Shown piece after piece: positions 23,207-35,900 of a stretch of 64,000 nucleotides of DNA (its first letter is position 1; the number at the start of each line of letters is the position of its first letter). A program made the position numbers and the translations under genes. This DNA is from Akebia trifoliata. Its lineage: Eukaryota > Streptophyta > Magnoliopsida > Ranunculales > Lardizabalaceae. Where the stretch lies: assembly GCA_017979445.1 (NCBI GenBank), contig CM030706.1:6489595-6553594 (forward strand), read 5' to 3'. The notes beneath the pieces are model-generated. The model did no database searches. It was not told where the DNA came from and was given only the letters and a program-made list of their open reading frames with translations.

Positions 23207-26200
23207 TCATGATGAAGTTGTGGAGTTGTTTTCACCTACAACCCAGTACTGTTTGACAGCAATCATTATCTTCTCGGGAACAAGGGGACCATCCTCGTGA
23301 TCGACCATCTTTGTATTCCATCTCATCCCACTCACAATCTTCTTCACCTTGATTAACACATCGACGTCATCTCGGAATATGACTGCTCCTTCTGGTCTCA
23401 GAATACGGTCCATCTCCAGAAGAATGTCTTCCGTATTACATCTGGTTTAATTTTAAACGTGTTAAAGAGTGAGAGTGGTAACAATATAAAACGTAACTAG
23501 TACCAAGTGTAAGGACCATGGTTCGAAACTTTTATACCAATATGAAGTACAAAGTAGGTCATAATCATAACCCTAGCTACTTTTTAACAATTCTTACTGT
23601 ATAGTATCAAGTGTATCCAAGGGATACAAAACCCTTGAAAGACTTACTTGTCCTTGTACAAGCTGAAAACACCATTAGCGTGGATAAGATCATATGTCCT
23701 TGGGTATGTTGAGAAGGCTTCACACCTGAAAATGAACCAAGAACAATGACAAATGTTGGAATAATAATAATAAAGTGAACCAATCTCAGAACAAAAATAT
23801 TAAACGACTACTTTGGACATGCAAGACCAGTAGACAAACACATTACAGCAAAATTGGCTTCAAGTCAAGATGGGTGATTATTAAGCATTTGCAAAGCAGC
23901 GTAAGTAGAAACCATGGAGGAGAAAGTGCTCTGTATGTGGTAACACAGACTTACACTCAAGGGCAGCCTACAAAGGTTAAAAATCTGAGCAGCAGTCACA
24001 AAGCTTTAAGCAATACATGATGGGACATAAACAAGAGGAACATAGATCTTCTTCATGCTGTGTATACTACTATGTCAAGCCCTGGATTTTGGGGGACCTG
24101 TGAACTGGTATATATCCCACAGCCCGTCTCATGATCCAGAACCTTGGGGGGGGGGGGGGGGGGGCGCGATGAAATGTAACCTTAGTAATACACACATAAA
24201 CATGAGTCAGCTCACACCGTAACTCGATCGAGACACTCCCGCACTATTTTTCGTACTAACTAATTTTTTTATTATTAGATAGATCAACTTTTAGGCAATC
24301 GGAATTTTGTACAAGTTCTTTGAAGCCCAAATTTGAGCGTTTCTCACATCCGTTGGATGATTGACTCAAATGACAAATCAAAATGTATGTGTAAATGTCT
24401 ATGTGATAATGTACTTGGAGTGGAAGCACTATAATTTAACAAAGGTACTTGTTAAACACATTGAAATCTAGAACTCCTTATAATAGAAATTTCCTCTACA
24501 CTTTGTTTCTAAATGGTTTTGCAAAAGGGTTTTTGATATGAAAAGAGTAATGAAAATCATAACTTTGTTCAGGTTTGCCCAGATTCTCATTCTTCACGGA
24601 AGCGGGTGCAAGCAAATTGGATCCCAAGTCGGACCAAATTTTGGACAGCACATAATTTTCAGATTTGACACCTTACTTCAAACAACCCATAAATAAATAA
24701 AGAAAAAAATGATAAGAGTAACTTTTCTATCACCCAATTGACTAAAAGTCAATCTATCTAGTAATAAAAAGTTTGTAAATAAATTAGTGGGGAAGGTGTC
24801 TCGACCGAGTTATGATGTGAGTTGAGTTGACTCATGTATAAGAGTGTGTATTATTAAGGTTACATTTCATCTTACCCCCACGTTCTGGATTGCGGGTCAA
24901 GCTGTGGGACATATGCCGGGTTGCAGATCCCCAAAATCCAGGGCTTGACATATCAACTAGTAAGCGACGCAACTATTAATACATACAAGATAACAAAAAG
25001 TGTAAAAGGGAAAAAAGATTCCCTAGATTTACATAAAAGGTATATCTAGTCTGAGTACTAATCCTATTGTGTCTATAGAAGCATAAAATGTAAAATCAAA
25101 GAGAACAAAATTGTAAGCATATGATATATAATGGCCATTTGTAAGGTCAAAATATTCAACAAGACAAGAATCCAGAAATAGGTATATCAATTTGATCCAC
25201 GTGGTTGTCAATGAAGTTGTTCTTTTACCTTGGAATCTACGAGGGACCCTATCCAAATAAGCTCAATACATAAGGTAATTAGAAGCAACGATATTTGGGA
25301 AAAGCATACAATAAGTGCAATGCTTTCAACACAATGACTAGAATAAGTCAAAAGTTCAGAAAGATGTACCAGTCATGATATATACCGATCAACCCCCGGT
25401 CATATATAACACCCAGAGTGTTCTTTTCAGCAATATTGGGTACAACATTCATGACCCATAATTTTGAAGACTCAATTGCTGCTGCAAAGCTGCCCAATCC
25501 TGCATTCATATCCATAATGTTGCGATACCTCCCTGAATCAATGATCTTATTTATCTTCTTGTATGCTTTTACATGCTTCTTCCATATTTTGTTGTCCTCT
25601 AGGTATGTCTCAACAGGGACTCCAGGAATAGATCCACTAGATATTCTGGGAGGGACAGCATTAAGCCTGTCAGGAAACACCTTCAATTCGCCTCCAGCAA
25701 CTTCGTCTGGACTGTTAACTTCGGGAAAAGGAGTTATGCATGCCTCCATCTTCTTGTACCTAAAACATCCCCAAAAGGAAAAAAAAAATATTTAGGGTGC
25801 AAAGCTGATGATGACAAAATATAGAAACCCAAACTGAAAATATAAAAACTTTCATTAAAACAGGTAAAAAACATATGATCATATTCCTTCCTCACAAGTT
25901 AATGATTAAAAAGAAGGGTAAAAAAAACCCTACAAAACTCATCAGAAGGAGAGAAAACCCCGTAGTTGTTCCAATGACCTTATAATGTTGTGTGTATAAA
26001 GAACGACAAAATCCCTGATGGGTAGTCAAATGTGATCTGGGCACTCTGCAAAGTGCAATTAACATTTAACAAAAGCCATGTAATATATGAGTTCTAGAAT
26101 GCAAGCATGATACAAAAGGGAGTGCTCTAAGCCAGGTTGCAAGTATGTCATAAGTGTGCTACAGAATGCACAACTGCTAAACGAGAGCAATAACAGCCAG

Positions 26201-28566
26201 GCTGCAGCTTGACTTTTTGTGCCATGAACTATGAAGAACTTAGGCCCCTACAGTTTCTCCATGTGAGGAACAACAGATGGTGATGACATAGTGGTTGAGA
26301 TGTATTAGGGTAGTTATGATAATGAGAATAAAGGAAGTTGAGTAGTTATTGTAATGGGTTATTTACTGTAATAATGTGATTATTCTAGTTGCAATAAATA
26401 TAATGATTTTGCATGGCTTAGTAGTGAAAGAACTTTGACTAAATCTTATTCGAGGAAGCATAATGATCACAGTAAGATCTAGCACCATATCACTCCATTC
26501 TCTTATTACAATATTTTGTTAAATTTGGTAAGACTTCATAGAGGAAATTTAATATCTAGTAGAGCAGTTAAGTTTGATGTAGCTACTAGTAAGTGATGTT
26601 CCACATAAAGATCATATATTGTACCCTGATAAGTTTGGCTCTAGGGAATTTGTGAACTTAGTTTAAGTGTGATGAAATGGTTTGATCCAAGTCTATGGCA
26701 CTACCATTCACGAACTTTACCATCTCACCAAGGTGGCACCTTCAATTCTACCCATAACTTTGCTCCTAACATTAGCAAAAGACGGAATCAAATTGGTTCC
26801 AAGTAAAAATAATAACAATAATTGGTGCATCAACTTACCAAACATCATCTGCATTTGTGGATTCACACATATTAGCCTGAGAATCATCTTTACCAGGGCA
26901 TGAATTGGCATTTATTCTCTTTCTCCAAATCGCCATTTCACCCTTCTCGTGCTTCTTTTCCCAGCAAAGTCGTTTGGCGATCTCCTCAATCTTTCTTTGC
27001 TCTTCCTGGAGTTCCTCCTTGGGACGCTGCCATGACTTGTAGTTATTTTTCCAATTGATGGGAGGACCAGAAAGTACCCAGTAACCACCAGGTCTGAGAA
27101 CACGATCCACTTCCATCATGTACATACCATCTGCAAATAGAGGAGTTCAAATGCTATCAGACAGTCCACACAATCATTATGCAATGACCCAAATACTTTC
27201 TTGAAAAAGAAAAAAAAAACTGAAAATGTTCTGAGGTTAACTATTGCAATAGTTGACGTTTGTTCTATGTAAATGCACGTGTGTTAATGTCAGACATGCA
27301 TATGGGGTGTGTCTAACCAGGTACTTTCAACAGGCCCAAAACAAGTAAAGAGTCCGACTAGCCTTACTCAGTAAGATATCAATTCTTACTAAAGGTTGTT
27401 GACCTCACCTTGTGGCATACAAAAACATGATCCGATGCCACAGGGTTGTAGAGGACAAAATTTTATGAACTTTGAAAGCAAAAAATATTAAATAAACAAA
27501 AGATATTTTTCACCATTGAATTTTAAACTTAAATTTGGGAGTTGTCCAAAAGACATCACTTCTACACGTAGACTACACTACCTATACTCACCATTTGCCC
27601 CCCATGGAATTAAGCATCGTGAACAATGAGCCATGTCAAATGCTCTTGACGGGTAAGGGAGCTTTATGGTTCCAAGCACACCAATTACTGCAGGCACACC
27701 CCTTTCCAAAGCAAATTGCACTTGTGCTTCGTGTGAGTCCCTCGGTGCAAATGACATGGCTATCACATTTCTTTTCAAAAGGTACGCACCCCAACTTGCA
27801 ACCTAATCACATTTTCCCTCATTTATCAGATCAACTAGAAAAATAAAAATAAATAGCAGTCACCAAATCAAAACTTGCTGAAAATAAATAGATTAAGCAT
27901 CATTCAAAGATTTCAACATACCCCGCAGCCAGTATCCAATGCAGTTCTCACTGTCCCATTTTTAATTGGAATCACAGATGAAAGTTGATTAATATACGCA
28001 TCAGCCCCTTGGGGGAACTGTGTTCCTCCACCCGGGAATCTAAACACATTGCCCTCATATTGAATCCAATTCTGAATAGCCTTCTCAACCGTCAAGCTCT
28101 TATATGGAGCATTTGCATATGGTACATAGTCACGACTCTTGGGCCATGGAAATGGGGTCACATATCCTTTCGGTGCAGGGACAAGGCAATGCAGCTTTTC
28201 TTTCTCGGGTGGACAATGTCTCTCTCTGTAGTTCATATTTTCTCTAGGGAAGGTCATCGCCCGTTTTTGATCTTGGCAAGGCGTGTAGTCAGTAAACTTA
28301 GCATGACAAGGTTCAAAAACTTTGAATTTTATTTCAGACTCATCGATTGTTGCCCCTGCTTCACCACTATGGTGTGTTTCAAAATTTAGATTGGATATAA
28401 TACTGCAATCTGTCTGCTTGGTGATTTCCAAAGCTATGCTGTCTCCCTTACCAAAACCACTCTTCTGCCATGCACCTAAAATATAGAAGAAACAGCACAA
28501 GCCAACTACAATAACTATAGACACGGAGCTCCGAGTTCTACTATCTCCTGGATGCATTTTCGCCAT
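23207..28566 (-). CDS. PMT2: Probable methyltransferase PMT2/PMT14-like (six exons)
   Basis: Complete gene on -, exons 28566-27922, 27802-27592, 27130-26839, 25759-25370, 23725-23648 and 23441-23207. All joins keep frame and use GT-AG, giving 616 residues (Arabidopsis PMT2 is about 613). The protein is a type II Golgi membrane protein of the plant DUF248 family, thought to methylate cell-wall polysaccharides such as pectin. Residues about 14-35 form the signal anchor ([20 protein letters not shown]). Then come the DYTPCQD and RERHCPP cysteine blocks, [19 protein letters not shown], and a SAM-binding glycine motif ([12 protein letters not shown]), with a second Rossmann-like domain at [17 protein letters not shown] and RILRPEGAV. 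The start is the ATG eight bases after a CAG acceptor (28575/28574), so a leader intron exists. PMT2 versus PMT14 is not resolved. Intron 4 carries a long-TIR element. Confidence 0.95.
24073..24950. mobile_element. Long-TIR foldback element in PMT intron 4
   Basis: An 878-bp element whose ends are inverted repeats of about 160-170 bp (about 24073-24240 and 24791-24950), starting TGTCAAGCCCTGGATTTTGG and ending with its complement. Inner shared words include TAATACACAC/GTGTGTATTA and GAGACAC/GTGTCTC. No transposase is visible. Flanks are too degraded to call a duplication. Mutator-like long-TIR MITE is a possible class. Confidence 0.7.
24146..24164. repeat. poly(G) run of 19
   Basis: Nineteen consecutive G on + within the left arm of the foldback element; the right arm has only a short C tract at the matching place. 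Possibly a length artefact or real slippage. Confidence 0.9.
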
Positions 28567-28573
28567 GGTGTAC

Positions 28574-29613
28574 CTGGAAATAATTCCCAGCCCATTTTAG
28601 TACTAGCATAAGAACCCTGAAAATTGTAGCAATTTAAAACAACTCGAGCTTAATAAATGCCCATTGAGGATAACTATTAAGAGAATAATATTGTGATTAA
28701 TTAAACGAAAATTCGTCATTTTTCCCTCTAAAAAAAGATCTTCGATGGACAAACCCATGGCCAAAATGACCTCTACTATCTATCATAACTAGTAGAACAT
28801 GAGGATTGACTGCAAAAGATAAGGTTTTTTTCTTCTTCTTCTTCTTCTTTTTTTTTTTTTTTCGGAGGAACTCATGGCCCAAAATGACCTCTACTATACA
28901 TCGTAACTAGTAGATCATGACGGCCGCCTGCTGTGAAAGATTATTTTTTTTTTCTCTTTTTAGTTCTTCATATAATTCCATAGTGTGAAACAAGGAGTGA
29001 GTGTTCTTCCGCATTGGACTTATGCATCTAAGTTAATAAGAAGATTGAAGAACAGTAAAGCAAACCTGACTTTTTACAGCTAATTTTCCCTGTTAAAAAT
29101 TACTACTTCAAAATAACTCAAAAATAAGTAAAAAGTAGACAACAGCACCAGTATCCATGAAAGCAAGAAAGATACTGAAGAACCGTTAGTAACTTTAGTC
29201 TGTCGCCATGTTTGTAAAAATCACCAAACAATCAATATAAAATTAACAAACTATTGCACTTTCAACAGACCTTTAGCATCTCTCTGAAGAATTCAAGAAG
29301 TTTTTCCCATATTAGGCAAGAAAATAAAAACATGAACTTCTGAGCACAGCACAAACAGCTAACCTAAGTATCTAATATATTCAAATATTCTACTCAGCAA
29401 AGCAAGTCTAAAGTAAAACAGATTGATCAAACTAAATAACACTGATCCACAGCAGCAACTAAAAATTCACCAAAAAAAAAAAAAAAAAAGGTAATTCTCA
29501 CATCAAATCTAGCAACAACAACAAAATCAGTAAAAAAAGAAACAAAAGATCCAACACAACGAATCATAATTGAGAAGAAATCAGATCTATAATAAACGCT
29601 CAAAATGACTTAC
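28574..29613 (-). other. Probable leader (5' UTR) intron of PMT gene
   Basis: On -, a TTTCCAG acceptor ends at 28574, seven bases before the start codon. A consensus donor GTAAGT begins at 29613, after a pyrimidine-rich stretch suiting a leader exon (about 29614-29900). The intron holds poly-T/(TTC)n at 28831-28862 and a direct duplication. The donor choice is inference; cDNA would settle it. Confidence 0.6.
28750..28950. repeat. Direct duplication in PMT leader intron
   Basis: About 75 bp at 28750-28825 is repeated at 28867-28945 in the same orientation. Shared words are CATGGCC, AAAATGACCTCTACTAT and AACTAGTAGA. The copies are separated by a T-rich (TTC)n tract, and each is followed by a poly-T run. 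Confidence 0.8.
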
Positions 29614-29984
29614 AAATCTCATGAAAGAAAAAAAGGAAGCTAATTCCAGAATCTAGATCTCGTAAAATATAACTAATCACGCCAACTTCATTGTTGATAC
29701 AAAGAATCTCTGCTCTACAATGGTGGATTCGGAGCAGAAAGAGAAATTAAAAACTGAGAGAAGGAGGAGATCTGGATCGTTCAATCGAAGGAGATGTGTT
29801 TGCTAACTTTTCGAAACCCTAGATTTGGAATTGTAGAAGAAGAGGAGCAAAGTATGAGATTTTAAAGGAAAAAAGCCTTAAAGACTGTGTTTCTAAATTA
29901 GGCAGAGTCAGAGAGAGAAGACGAAGAGTGGCAGAGATATTCAAGAACCGCGTTTCTATCGAATGGGTAGGCGCCCATATGTTT

Positions 29985-30126
29985 TAAAAAATCGTTCGAG
30001 AACGATATGACTCGTCCGAGTCATTTAGGTTTCGTTTAATTGATTTTATTAGTTTTAAATTAAGATGAGTCGGGTGAGTCAACCCTGTTTATGAGTCGAT
30101 ACGAGATGGACTAGACCCTGGTTTGA
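29985..30126. repeat. Degraded CATGGTTTTAAAAC-family fragment
   Basis: Contains GTTTTAAAAAATCGTTCGAG, ATGACTCGTCCGAGTCAT and GAGTCGATACGAGA words shared with the elements at 40251 and 53225. No clear boundaries. It lies directly upstream of the PMT leader. Confidence 0.4.
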
Positions 30127-30589
30127 AAAGCATTCTGTGGGCCAAGCACCAGTCTCTGTGGAGGGACCCAACAAAAATAATGGAGACCAACTTGGCTGGG
30201 CAGTAAGGCCCATCAAAATCAGATACTCTCTTAAATAAATGCCACGTGGCACAGCCTTATTGGTCCACAAGGTCAATTAATGTTTGACCAGTAATTCGGC
30301 CTTATGTAGATTTTTTCACATCCAAATCGGTCTTAGAGGGCGATTTTTGACCATAATTTTGGTCTTTTCGATCATGAAGTTCAAAACTATACGTGTCCGA
30401 TTTACAAACGTTGGATCAAATAGAGGAAAAGAAAATATTCTGATTGGTGATAGATAAGTCACAGTCAGTCAATCACCGACAGATCTCTTGTCATCAAAGA
30501 ATTTTGGTGGGAGTTATAAGTCAATCTTCCAAGTGGACCCATCACGTCCCAACCGTTGATTAATGGTAATTGTCTAAGGTGCGTATTTT

Positions 30590-31100
30590 TGTATTATACC
30601 CAATTTAAGGGAAAATTACTTAATCAACCCTAACGTTGGGAAAATCTTTCTTTTTTAATGCTCCTCAGTCTTCAATCTTTCAATGTAAAATTATTGAGAT
30701 CGATCGTTCAAACTTTCTTCGAATTATCGAAATTGATTTTTTTTACAATGGTCCAAGTCAATGATTCTAAAAATGCAAATCTTGATGAATCATTGAGATC
30801 AGTGATTCAAATTAATCGAGATTGACTATTCGACTGGTCAATTTCAATTATTTGAATAGTAGATCTGAATGATTTGAGTTTTACGTTTCATAGGGTGAAG
30901 GAGCATCAAGAAAGAAATATTTTATTAATTGTGATATCAAGATACCCCCTTAAAAGTTAAGGAGCATTTATTAAAAAAGGCTCCCATTAGAGGGTTTATT
31001 AAATATTTTTGCATGTATGGGATGAAGGGAGATGTTTTTTTGGCTATAGCTTAAAGCTATTAAATGCATGTATGCGGCCTTCATTGGACGCATAAAGATG
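30590..31100. repeat. GATC/TTGA-rich quasi-periodic segment
   Basis: Between about 30690 and 30890 words such as GAGATCGATTC, GAGATCAGTGATTC and ATCGAGATTGA recur irregularly, as in 2290-2545. They are followed by a GGAGCATTTATTAAA segment resembling the reverse complement of about 2100-2200. Possibly two copies of one degraded element in opposite orientation. Confidence 0.35.
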
Positions 31101-31415
31101 TCATGGGACATAGGGTAAGTCCATCTAATAAAGATGACAATAGGTTTTAATGAGGTCCTAGGTTGTTAATACTCACTTTGTAATTTTTTTTGAGGACTGT
31201 CTAATTTTGAATGCATGAGTACAATTTAAAAGTTGATTGAGTGTTGGGTGATGAAAAACACGATCTGGATGTCTCTATCGTGTATAATAAAAGCATATCA
31301 ATTATAACATAAAATTATTATCCATATAATCAAAGCTAAATGATTAAGGTAGATGTACGTATCATGAGTGTTATGGGACAGATGAAAACCAATCCAATTG
31401 CGTGTGTGTATATAT

Positions 31416-31795
31416 GGTCCCGTTTAGCACCCTACACTTTATCCTATGCTTTACCCTAAATGTTTTGTCCTACATGGGTTAGAAGTTTTGGAATATGCTG
31501 ATTTTTGGTGATGATGATCTCTATGGTGAGGTGATCATCGTCACCAGAAATCAGCATATTCCAAAACTTCTAATCCTATCAAAAATGATTTACAAAAAAT
31601 GGACGATCCACAATTTTTCAACTTGTAAACATGGGACTAGAAATTTCGGAATGAGCTGATTTTTGGTGAGGAGGATCTTCTAATCGTAGAGATCATTATC
31701 ATTAAAAATCAGCTCATTCCAAAACTTCTAACCCATGTAGGACAAAACACATAGAGTAAAGTGTAGGGTAAAGCATAGGGTGCCGAACATTTCCC
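31416..31795. mobile_element. Palindromic MITE, unit A
   Basis: A 380-bp element. Outer inverted ends are GGTCCCGTTTAGCACCCTAC (left) and the complement of GGGAAATGTTCGGCACCCTA (right). Two internal hairpins are at about 31485-31570 and 31640-31730. Hairpin 1 pairs GAATATGCTG with CAGCATATTC; hairpin 2 pairs GAATGAGCTG with CAGCTCATTC. Left flank is TATAT. Same family as the array at 54-63 kb. Confidence 0.85.
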
Positions 31796-32050
31796 ATCGA
31801 GGACTATTTTTAATTTTAATAATTTCCTCTTCTTTTTCTTTTTAAAAATGCCTTTCCAACTTTATTTTCTTTCCTCATTTACCTCTCTTTTTAGGAATAT
31901 CCCTCTAGTTTTATTGTTTGTCCTCTACTACCTTTTTCAATAATTACCCTTCAATTTTCTTTTCTCCCCTTAGACAAATAATACCACTCAAACTTTATTG
32001 TTTTTCCTTTATATCCCCTTGACCCTAAAGAAGCCAACATTTTAGCTAAC

Positions 32051-32330
32051 GTGTTTTATCCTGTACAGATTTAAAGTTTCGAAATGATTTGATTTTTTGT
32101 AAGGATGATATGTGGTGGGAACTGGGGACATCATTCTCACAAAGAATCAGTCCAATCTGAAACTTCAAACCCATCAAAAGTTATTTACAAATAATGAATG
32201 GTTCACACTTCTTCATCTTGTAAAATTGCGGTTAAAAGTTTCAGAATGGGCTATATGCTTTTGTGAGGATGATTTCCTCACCATGGAGATTATTCTCAAC
32301 AAAATTAGTCCATTATAAAACTTCTGACCC
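32051..32330. mobile_element. Palindromic MITE, unit B (decayed)
   Basis: Carries both internal hairpin regions in diverged form (GAGGATGATTTCCTCACC core) and ends at a short (TA)n tract near 32331. Outer ends are poorly preserved. Confidence 0.6.
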
Positions 32331-32342
32331 ATATATATATTT

Positions 32343-32709
32343 GGGTCAGGTTCTGTAGACAAAGTGTTTTGTCTTATATGGGATAAAAGTTTCATAATGG
32401 TCTAATTTTTTGGTGAGGATATAGTCTCTATGGTGAGGAAATCATCTTCACAAAAAAAATCAACCTATTCTAAAATTTCTAACCCTAATTTATAAGTTGA
32501 AGAATCATGAATCATCAATTTTTTACTATTAGTTTGTAACTACTTTTGATGGGGTTAGTATTTCGGAATGAGCTAATTTTTTGTGAGGATGATCCCCTCG
32601 CCATAGAAATCATCCTCACAAAAAATTAACCTATTCCAAAAAAATTTAACCATATAAAACAAAACTTTGTCTAGAATGTTGTTTGCAATTTTACTACTGA
32701 ATGTTGTCC
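32343..32709. mobile_element. Palindromic MITE, unit C
   Basis: Starts GGGTCAGGTTCTGTAGACAA after (TA)n and ends before TATATATAC. Two internal hairpins have the GATGAT..ATCATC cores. Outer arms include AAGTGTTTTGTCTTATATGG and, on the right, its diverged complement. Confidence 0.7.
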
Positions 32710-32959
32710 TATATATATACATTACATATACATTAGAGTTCACCCGAGAGATATTAAAATTGGAATGACATAATTGAAAATGGGGAAGGTGGTAAGATGA
32801 AAGACAATAAAGTTAAAGGGGTAAAAGAGAAAAATAGATTTTTTTGTAAAATGGTGTAAAAAGAGGAAATATAGTAAAATTTGAGGGATATTATTAAAAA
32901 TTAGAAGGGAGAATGAGAGGAAATACATTAAAGTTGAAGAGGTGGCTAATGTGGACCCC

Positions 32960-35900
32960 AATCTAATAGTGTAGGTAGAGGGGACATTAAATGGTTAAAA
33001 AGGGAAAGATAGTAAAGTTAAAGGAATATTATTAAAGGAGTGGAGAGGGAGAGAAAAGACATTACATCACAAGGAGGAGAAAAGAAAAAGTAATAAAGTT
33101 GAAAGGGAAGAAGAGGAGTAGCAATTATGTGGAATCACAAAATTATAGTTGATAGGATGTTTATCTCACACAAAACTGTAATGGATGAAACGTTTATCCC
33201 GACAATTATAACAAAGTGAGCCTTACAATTGTGTTTTATTAAATATATGAAATGGTAATAAGTTCAACTATGCCTTATAGAGTCAATTGTTGACTGTAAG
33301 AAGTATAAAATAAAAAATGAATGTATTTAAAAAATGTAAGAGTGATTCTAAGAGACTACAACTCAGAGAAAGTCAAAATGAAAAATGCTAATCAAAGTCT
33401 AAAAGTCAACTTCCTAATGGATTGGTCATTTCGCACGTATGCCATGGCATTTGTTTGAGAAGATTGAGGTGTCAGCCCTACCAGGATTTCGACTACACAA
33501 GTGATCAATTGCCTACAAAGATGCTCGGCTTTACCTTCTAATGGAGTTAGGTAGATTATCCTTAAACCCCCTTTTGTATGATTTATTTCCATCAAAATGA
33601 TGATAGATCAGTTATGACGTATCAATTGTTAAAACATTTATTGTCACACCATTTTTTATTATTATAACACATTAATTATATATTCACACCAAATTTTTAT
33701 CATCACACCACACAAAATACCTTCCCTTTTTTTCTTATATCGATCCTGTTTTTTCCTTACTTTTTAACTTTCATTTCTTACATTTGGCCCAAGTTAGTTG
33801 CAACTATAATACTACTTCCTCTAATATTTTTTGTTGTAATCAAGTTCTTTTTTTTTTTTTCTAGGCAAGAAGGGGATCAATGGTCAAGGGTGAAAGTGGG
33901 TTCAACAAGACTTGAGCCTAATTCATGGGGTCAACACTCCACACACCTTTCCAACTTATATGAGTCGCACCCTCAATTGTTTTTATCAAAGATCATTGAG
34001 TGAAGTTCTTGGCATTTAAAAGGAAAGGGTATATGTTTCTTAAAAATAAGAAAATTTTGCATATTCAAATAAGATAGATTGACAAAGCCTATATGTAATA
34101 TCATGTCCAAATCCTATTTTTGTAAGAAAGATGAGTCGGCGTGTATTTAATATCTTAATCAAAATTTTATATGATCTTGCTGAATTTTACATATTCTTTA
34201 CTAACTTTATTAAGATAATTTATCTGACCCAACACATTCGACAAGTAGATAGTCCCAATATCTAAGAGATATCAATCAATATACTTAACATATTATTCTC
34301 CGTCAAGTTGGACTCGACCTTAATGACTAGATCCTTCCAAACGTTGGAAACCCGTTCCATACGGAAAACCTTATTGCATCCCCCGCCTAGTTTATTAGTT
34401 TTTCTCTTTTTCGTAAACTAATCTTGATTAAAAACTAAAATATTTTTCAAATTACAACATAATAATAAGAAATCATTTTGTTTAATTGGTAAGTATGTTT
34501 TTAATGAGTTTAGTAACTCAACGTTGTCGAAATTTGAACCCTGGTCTTCGGTATCATCATCGAAAGATTTTACCAACTAATCTAGTTGCCACCTGCAAAT
34601 AATATGAAATCTTTCAAGTATTAGAAACTTTAAATCATTAAAAGTGCATTAAATATTTATTTCTAGTAAATAGAGTATACTAGGGTAAGAGAAAACACAA
34701 GAAATTATATATATGTGATGAATGAAAATATAACTGAATTATGAATAAGAACATAATGCTTACGTTTTACTGTAAAATAGTTAAATAAAATATTTTTTCA
34801 TTAATAATAAAATAAAATTGATTTACTTTCTTAGAAATATTATCATTTTTAAGTTGTAATTTTTATTATTATATTGATATGAGAGTGTTGATGAAATAGG
34901 TGAAGTAAAATAATAAAAATAACGATAAATTAATATTTATATAGGATGAGAAGAGTTAAGAAAAAGCCAACGCATGATACATCTAAAGACATTCTACAAC
35001 CTAAGATATTTTAGAAAACGAAACTATCATGTTCCAACATTAGTGCCTTATTAAGGGTTTGATCCTATCAAATTCTATGTGCACGCAAATTTCATAAGGC
35101 TGATAATTACGAGTCCACCCCTATTCTACGAGTTAAAACTATATTTTTTAAACCTATCGACATGGAAACCCAAAAATTTATCAAGTTGGTCTGACTATGG
35201 TTGATCTATATTCCTTAAAAAGTTTAAAATATGTACATTTTTTCCTTAAATTACCTTCATTTAATTTTATAGAAAAACATGATTCATTAAAATTGACTAT
35301 TCAAAATTACAAAATTTAATCAAAAGGCCTTAAATTATACTAATTTTTTAGTGTAATGATTTTCTGACGCTCCCCTCTAACACTCGCTCCCCTGCACCCC
35401 CATCACAGAATTGTAGATCATTTTTCTCGAGATACGCATAATCATAAATCTTTTTCTTATGTATCCCAAAGCAAATGATTTAGGATTCTGTGATGAGGGC
35501 ATATGTCAGAGGGGGGCGTCATATTATCATGACTCATTTTTTTTGTTAAGTTTCTAATCAATCCTGGCCAAGTTGGTGGGCCAACAAACCCAATTGAAAC
35601 CCTAGATTTTGTTGTCAAATTACTAGGACGAATCACCAAACACTAATGATTCCAAGAGCTTAAAAGAATGTGTCTTGTGGTGTGCAAGGGAGGCATTGTG
35701 TTGGGGGGAGATAGCATAGGATCCCACTCCCAAGAAGCATATAAAGGCAACTCAATAAAGTATAAACCTTATCCTATGGAGCTTTATGTAAAATCACAAT
35801 TACGAAATTAACCTTACTCTCAGACCAGATTTACTATGCACACCAAACTAAAAGCCGCCATTCTCATGATTCTCATCTTTAGGTAGCCAATCAAAAATTC

